A stretch of DNA of 64,000 nt from Shinella zoogloeoides (lineage in GTDB: Bacteria > Pseudomonadota > Alphaproteobacteria > Rhizobiales > Rhizobiaceae): positions 1,677,001 to 1,741,000 of the forward strand of contig NZ_CP131130.1 of NCBI RefSeq assembly GCF_033705735.1. Direction: 5' to 3'. The notes beneath the pieces are model-generated. The model made no database searches. It was not told where the DNA came from and saw only the letters and a list, made by a program, of their open reading frames with translations. Positions 59,483 to 64,000 of this stretch are shown piece by piece. The position numbers and the translations under genes are program-made. How positions within the stretch are numbered: the stretch's first letter is position 1; each line of letters opens with the position of its first letter.

Positions 59483-60727
59483 CTATGGCAATCCCAGCGC
59501 ATACAACATTCCGCCATCAGGAACGGCCGCCCCCCATGGCGCGATCAGACTGATGCCGTGGGGATTGCTGTATTCCCAGACGGCCCAAGGGATATCACGT
59601 CCTTCCGCCTCCAGCCGGACGGCCGCCAGGTAGCGCAACCGATCTTCGTCGCGCGCCCCCGAGCGTCCATCGGCGGCTAGGCCGTAGCAGCCGAATTCCC
59701 CCATGAACAGCCGGCTCGTCGGGATTCGGTGCCTTTCTGCCCAATTGACCGCCTCATTGATACGCGCCTGAAGTTGCGGAAAACCCCAGTTCTCCGCAAA
59801 ATACCGGGCGATCGGGTCACGTGCCGCGGCAAGGTTCGCAGCCTGCTCCCCCTCGCCTATTCCGGCCGCCGTCATGTAGCTCTTCAGATGCGCGACGGCC
59901 TCGTCGGGCGAGCCGATGGCCGCCGGCCAGGGCAGGCTCGAATTGAACGGCTGCGTGGCGCTCGACAGTTGATGGGTGAAGCTGTGCGGCTCATACATGT
60001 GGAAACTGTAGTAAAGGCGGGGATCGTCGAAGCTCGGATCCAGGTCGACGAGGCCCGTGATGCTGCCGCCGCAGGCGCCCGTCACGATGATCGTCAAGTC
60101 CCTGCTGATCGCACGGATGTCAGCGACTGTCGCAGCCATGATGCGCTGCCAGTCGCCGGTATCGGTTTCGTCGCAAGGATAATATTCCGGCTCGTTGAAC
60201 GGCTCCAGCGCGACCAGGCCGGCATCGAAGCGTGTCAGCATGGCCGCGACACGCCGAACCATCCCGCGATACTGCGCAACGCCAGGACTGTTGGCCCCGC
60301 GGCCTATCATGTCGATGCTGTAGGCAGGCACCTGGCGAGCAGCGTGTAGATCGAATACGACCTTCAGGCCAGCAGAGGTCACACGCTCGACGGCCCGTTC
60401 TAGAACCGCCAGCGCCTGCTCGCGCCGCTCTCCCTCACTGGCCAGGAGCGGACCGGGGTCGACGCTCAGCCTTACGAAATCGAAGCCCATCGCCCGAATG
60501 CGCTGGAACTGGTCGGACTGCGGCCAATCGGAGAGCGGGCGGGCAAGCGTCATCCATTCCGTCTCACTACGATAAGGCGGCCAGCGATAAGTGCCGTCCG
60601 AATCGAGCGGAGACCAGTTCAGCCAGTCCTGGACGCTGATGCCGCGATGAAGCGCCAACGGGGCAGCGTGCACTGCCGTGCCCATAGCCAGGGCGAAAAG
60701 AAGGGACAGGAGACTGAACAGCTTCAT
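59483..60727 (-). CDS. Secreted glycoside hydrolase family 5 protein
   Basis: A 414-aa protein with a signal peptide (residues 1-21, ending AVHAA). The GH5 acid/base is Glu179 in EPFNEPEYYP and the nucleophile Glu344 in FMGEFGCYG; HMYEPHSFTHQL carries the conserved His/Tyr. Family members cut beta-1,4-glucans and mannans; in polysaccharide loci they trim or release the polymer. The ATG at 60727 gives the signal peptide, and an upstream ATG 15 codons earlier does not. Confidence 0.9.
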   Translation of the reverse strand: MKLFSLLSLLFALAMGTAVHAAPLALHRGISVQDWLNWSPLDSDGTYRWPPYRSETEWMTLARPLSDWPQSDQFQRIRAMGFDFVRLSVDPGPLLASEGERREQALAVLERAVERVTSAGLKVVFDLHAARQVPAYSIDMIGRGANSPGVAQYRGMVRRVAAMLTRFDAGLVALEPFNEPEYYPCDETDTGDWQRIMAATVADIRAISRDLTIIVTGACGGSITGLVDLDPSFDDPRLYYSFHMYEPHSFTHQLSSATQPFNSSLPWPAAIGSPDEAVAHLKSYMTAAGIGEGEQAANLAAARDPIARYFAENWGFPQLQARINEAVNWAERHRIPTSRLFMGEFGCYGLAADGRSGARDEDRLRYLAAVRLEAEGRDIPWAVWEYSNPHGISLIAPWGAAVPDGGMLYALGLP

Positions 60728-60874
60728 TGCGTTTGACCCCAAGTCCCGTTCCAAAGGATGAAGGCTATCCACAAGTCAGACGCCGGCAGCGAGACCTGAA
60801 GGCCACCTGCGAGCATAGATGCATCATGGTCTGTGTCATCGGGAATCGGACGGGAAGGTAAACACGGGGAACCG

Positions 60875-61660
60875 TCACACCTTGCGACGAACCGATTCCA
60901 GGGCGACGGCGAAGACGAAGCGCGGCGCCAGGACCAGATAGCGACGCCAGAGCCGCCGCGGCTCACTACTCAATCGATGCAGCCATTCAAGGCCGTTGTC
61001 GCGCATCCAGCGCGGCGCGCGCCTCACCGCGCCGGAATGGAAGTCGAACGCAGCGCCGACGCCGATCAATACGCCTCGCGGAAGCCGCTCGGCGGCCTGC
61101 ATCATCCAGTATTCCTGCTTGGGGCTCGATATGCCAACCCAGATGAAATCCGGATTGGCCTGCCTGATTTCCTCCAACTCCGCCAGCGCCTGCCCCTCCA
61201 TCTTGAAATCCGGGCCGATCTCCCTGAAGGGCGGCGACAAGGTTCCGGCGACGGCAAGGCCACGGTGGCGCTCGGCAAGGCGCTTGACCATCTCTTCGGC
61301 CACGCCCGGCTTGCCGCCGAAGAAATAATGCGATTGCCCGGTGGACAGCGAATGCCGGCAGACCGCATCCAACAGGTCCGCGCCCGGGACCCGGCCAAGC
61401 TCGCTGCCGATGCCACGCAGCCGTCCGGTCCAGACGAGCGGGACGCCGTCCGGCACGACCAGGTCGGCCTTCTGGTGCAGGGTTGCAAGGTAGGGCTCAT
61501 CCACCGCGGCCATCAGGCTCGCCACCTCGCGCACGAATACGGTTTTGGCGCCGCTCCCGCCAGCCCACCGGCTTACGAGGTCGGCGCTGCGTTTCAGGTC
61601 GACGATACTCACTGGAATCCCCAGAATGGAGAACTGGCGAGGTTTGGGCGGTTGGTGCAT
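60875..61660 (-). CDS. WecG/TagA/CpsF family glycosyltransferase (GT26)
   Basis: A 261-aa protein of the GT26 family. Hallmarks are ADLVVPDGVPLVWTGRLRG (the DG-x-G/P-V motif), YFFGGKPGVAEEMVKRLAERH, and PDFIWVGISSPKQEYWM near 175. It would add N-acetylmannosaminuronate, N-acetylmannosamine or another sugar to the lipid-linked intermediate. ATG 61660 is used; a TTG two codons upstream is possible. It is divergent from gmd. Confidence 0.9.
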   Translation of the reverse strand: MHQPPKPRQFSILGIPVSIVDLKRSADLVSRWAGGSGAKTVFVREVASLMAAVDEPYLATLHQKADLVVPDGVPLVWTGRLRGIGSELGRVPGADLLDAVCRHSLSTGQSHYFFGGKPGVAEEMVKRLAERHRGLAVAGTLSPPFREIGPDFKMEGQALAELEEIRQANPDFIWVGISSPKQEYWMMQAAERLPRGVLIGVGAAFDFHSGAVRRAPRWMRDNGLEWLHRLSSEPRRLWRRYLVLAPRFVFAVALESVRRKV

Positions 61661-61832
61661 ATGCAAGGTTCTATTTCCAGGCGATAGGTACGGACGGAAA
61701 GGGAAGAGGCAGGCCCGGTGTGGCTTTGCGGCCGAAGGTACCCGCGATTAAGACTATCCTTGTGTTTACGAGATACGCATTTTTACTTCGCAAAGAAGAA
61801 TCGGCAGTTAACTATAGGAGCCGGGGAGTGTT

Positions 61833-63032
61833 GTGCAGCAAAAAATTCCGGCTAGTGTAGCGCCGATTATCACGATCGGCGCATCGAGCATGTCGCCTTC
61901 CATCCAATTGAATGATTATATGAAAGACTGGGACCCGATGGGCAAGCGTGTAGAAAGTAATGGCAAGGTGGCCCTCGTCACCGGTGTGACGGGACAGGAC
62001 GGGGCCTATCTGTCCGAACTTCTCCTCGAAAAGGGCTATACGGTTCACGGCATCAAGAGGCGTTCCTCCTCCTTCAACACCGATCGCATCGAGCACCTCT
62101 ACGAAGACCCTCATGTCGAAGATCCGCGGTTCATCCTGCATTTCGGCGATATGACGGACAGCACGAACCTGATCCGCGTCGTGCAGGAAACCCAGCCCGA
62201 CGAGATCTACAACCTGGCCGCCCAGAGCCATGTGCACGTCTCCTTCGAGACCCCCGAATACACGGCCAACGCCGACGGCATGGGCACGCTGCGCCTTCTG
62301 GAGGCCATCCGCCTGCTCGGCCTGACCGGCAAGACCCGCTTCTATCAGGCGTCCACGTCCGAGCTCTACGGCAAGGTGCAGGAAGTGCCGCAGAGCGAGA
62401 CGACGCCGTTCTATCCACGATCCCCCTATGCCGCCGCCAAGCTCTACGCCTACTGGATCGTCGTCAATTACCGCGAGGCCTACGGCATGCACGCCTCCAA
62501 CGGCATTCTGTTCAACCACGAAAGTCCCATTCGCGGTGAAACCTTCGTCACGCGCAAGATCACCCGCGCAGCGGCGGCCATTCGCCTCGGTCTCCAGGAC
62601 AAGCTCTACCTCGGGAACCTCAACGCGAAACGTGACTGGGGCCATGCCCGCGAGTATGTTCGGGGCATGTGGCTGATGCTTCAGCAGGAAATCCCCGACG
62701 ATTACGTCCTGGCCACCGGCGAAACCCATACCGTGCGCTCCTTCGTCGAAAAGGCCTTTGCGAAACTCGACATCGCCATCGAATGGCGTGGTGAGGGCGT
62801 CGACGAAAAGGGATACGACAAGGCCTCCGGACGCCTCCTCATAGAAGTCGATCCGCGTTACTTCCGCCCCACCGAAGTCGAGCTCCTCATCGGCAACCCG
62901 GCCAAGGCGCACCGCCAGCTCGGCTGGAAACATGAGATCAATCTCGACCAGCTCGTCGGTGAAATGGTCGAGCAGGATTTCAAGTCCATGCAGAGCAAGA
63001 CCTTCAACGCACAGAGCAACCCTCATGCGTGA
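61833..63032 (+). CDS. gmd: GDP-mannose 4,6-dehydratase
   Basis: A short-chain dehydrogenase/reductase-superfamily enzyme converting GDP-mannose to GDP-4-keto-6-deoxymannose. The NADP-binding [10 protein letters not shown], the YxxxK catalytic pair in [20 protein letters not shown], and the GDP-sugar motifs [15 protein letters not shown] and [18 protein letters not shown] are all present. The start is uncertain: GTG at 61833 has GGGGAG just upstream, while ATGs at 61890, 61920 and 61938 give shorter proteins closer to the usual Gmd N-terminus. It overlaps the fcl start by 8 bp. Confidence 0.93.
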   Translation: MQQKIPASVAPIITIGASSMSPSIQLNDYMKDWDPMGKRVESNGKVALVTGVTGQDGAYLSELLLEKGYTVHGIKRRSSSFNTDRIEHLYEDPHVEDPRFILHFGDMTDSTNLIRVVQETQPDEIYNLAAQSHVHVSFETPEYTANADGMGTLRLLEAIRLLGLTGKTRFYQASTSELYGKVQEVPQSETTPFYPRSPYAAAKLYAYWIVVNYREAYGMHASNGILFNHESPIRGETFVTRKITRAAAAIRLGLQDKLYLGNLNAKRDWGHAREYVRGMWLMLQQEIPDDYVLATGETHTVRSFVEKAFAKLDIAIEWRGEGVDEKGYDKASGRLLIEVDPRYFRPTEVELLIGNPAKAHRQLGWKHEINLDQLVGEMVEQDFKSMQSKTFNAQSNPHA

Positions 63033-63993
63033 GGGCGCCTACAACCTTGCCGGCAAGAGAGTCTTCGTCGCCGGGCATCGTGGAATGGTCGGGGCCGCGA
63101 TCGTCCGGCGTCTCGCGCAGGAAGATTGCGACATCCTGACCGCGACGCGGAAAGAGCTCGACCTCACCCGCCAGGCCGATGTCGAGGCATGGATGGAGGA
63201 CCACCGCCCCGACGCCGTCTTCCTGGCCGCCGCGAAAGTCGGTGGCATCCTGGCGAACGACACCTATCCGGCGGAATTCCTGTACGAGAATCTCGTTCTC
63301 GAGACCAATATCATTCACGCCGCGCACCGGGTGAAAGTGCAGAAGCTGCTGTTCCTCGGCTCCTCCTGCATCTATCCGAAGTTTGCCGATCAGCCCATTG
63401 TGGAAGAGGCCCTGCTTAAGGGAGAGCTGGAGCCGACCAACGAGTGGTACGCGATCGCCAAGATCGCGGGCATCAAGCTTTGCCAAGCCTACCGCAAGCA
63501 GTATGGCGACGACTTCATCTCCGCCATGCCGACCAATCTCTATGGGCCGGGCGACAATTTCGACCTGACGTCCAGCCATGTGGTGCCGGCGCTGATCCGC
63601 AAGGCCCACCAGGCAAAGGTCGACGGTCTGCCGGAGCTTACCGTCTGGGGCACGGGAACACCGCGGCGTGAGTTCCTGCACGTCGATGACTGCGCCGACG
63701 CCTGCGTCCACCTGATGAAGAACTATTCCGGCGATGGGCACATCAATGTCGGGCTCGGCGAGGACGTGACGATCCTGGAACTGACCCGGCTCATCTGCAA
63801 GGTCGTCGGCTTCACGGGGGAAATCGTGCACGATCTCTCCAAGCCGGATGGCACGCCGCGCAAGCTGATGAGTGCGGCGAAGTTGCGCGCACTCGGCTGG
63901 AATCCGCGCATAGGGCTGGAAGAGGGCATCGCCGACGCATACCGGGCGTTTCTGGATGGAGACTATACCGAGCGCACACGGCAGGCCTCCTGA
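63025..63993 (+). CDS. fcl: GDP-L-fucose synthase
   Basis: A 322-aa SDR-superfamily epimerase/reductase. The NADP loop is [28 protein letters not shown] and the catalytic Tyr-x3-Lys in [11 protein letters not shown] are hallmark Fcl motifs, with [23 protein letters not shown] for the sugar nucleotide. It converts GDP-4-keto-6-deoxymannose to GDP-L-fucose. The ATG at 63025 overlaps gmd (ATGCGTGA), so the two are translationally coupled. The frame open upstream of it is a shadow of gmd. The gene is complete, ending just inside the window. Confidence 0.95.
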   Translation: MREGAYNLAGKRVFVAGHRGMVGAAIVRRLAQEDCDILTATRKELDLTRQADVEAWMEDHRPDAVFLAAAKVGGILANDTYPAEFLYENLVLETNIIHAAHRVKVQKLLFLGSSCIYPKFADQPIVEEALLKGELEPTNEWYAIAKIAGIKLCQAYRKQYGDDFISAMPTNLYGPGDNFDLTSSHVVPALIRKAHQAKVDGLPELTVWGTGTPRREFLHVDDCADACVHLMKNYSGDGHINVGLGEDVTILELTRLICKVVGFTGEIVHDLSKPDGTPRKLMSAAKLRALGWNPRIGLEEGIADAYRAFLDGDYTERTRQAS

Positions 63994-64000
63994 CCGTCCT

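Noticed and set aside
59268..59633. 121-codon plus-strand frame between GumC and the GH5 gene
   Set aside because: Its 3' half is antisense to the GH5 C-terminus. The 5' half has no initiation signal or recognised domain.

Overview
The window is GC-rich chromosomal DNA from an alphaproteobacterium of the Rhizobiaceae type. This rests on the AcpXL/LpxXL very-long-chain lipid A operon, the aerobic cobalamin genes (cobNWPOQABCDE), FnrN with anaerobox sequences, DUF1127 small proteins, an entericidin and the palindromic intergenic repeats common in rhizobia. Genus cannot be fixed from sequence alone. No rRNA, tRNA or CRISPR was seen.

Layout: (1) 1-564 is a partial PAS protein. (2) 790-6151, minus strand, is the lipid A long-chain acyl operon acpXL-fabZXL-fabF2XL-fabF1XL-adhXL-lpxXL. 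(3) 6275-8996 holds hemN and divergent fnrN around anaeroboxes, then an L,D-transpeptidase. (4) 9138-25793 is cobalamin territory: cobE-cobA-cobB-cobC-cobD in one overlapping minus-strand run; a TSUP transporter; riboswitch-cobP-cobW-cobN-GFA-cobO in another; a coiled-coil peptidoglycan-binding protein; and cobQ. (5) 26039-31063 has a 47-aa small gene, a glycine-betaine/choline-type ABC importer whose permease gene is missing, an aminotransferase and a PAS/HTH regulator. (6) 31191-41245 is an accessory stretch: two LysR genes, three DUF1127 genes sharing an upstream motif, an IS110 element inserted into a palindromic repeat, a VWA/ECF-sigma pair, a phosphodiester-glycosidase-like protein, a ferredoxin-like protein, an entericidin and a formyltransferase. 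(7) 41332-49335 carries GNAT, a GlxA-type AraC regulator, a two-gene tandem-receiver/GGDEF signalling module, a periplasmic protein, a mechanosensitive channel and DUF924. (8) 49511-63993 is an exopolysaccharide locus: cupin, tandem hydrolase, Wzx-like flippase, Wzy/VpsF-like polymerase, GINT1-like protein, GT4, GumC/Wzz, GH5 glycanase, WecG/TagA (GT26), and gmd-fcl for GDP-L-fucose.

How it works together: the first operon builds the 27-hydroxyoctacosanoyl chain on AcpXL and transfers it to lipid A. The cob runs assemble adenosylcobalamin: SUMT, a,c-diamide synthase, cobalt chelation, adenosylation, cobyric acid, and nucleotide loop kinase/guanylyltransferase. A long cobalamin riboswitch sits ahead of cobP. 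The terminal locus makes, polymerises, exports and trims a probably fucose-containing polysaccharide.

The strongest unusual signals are: a perfect 44-bp inverted repeat pair inserted in frame inside cobN; an IS110 element inserted at an apparent CT core in the arm of the same kind of repeat, with a structured noncoding leader that may be a bridge RNA; a beta-ketoacyl synthase homologue lacking all three catalytic residues beside an intact one; a permease reduced to a C-terminal remnant; and a sequence motif shared upstream of three DUF1127 genes.
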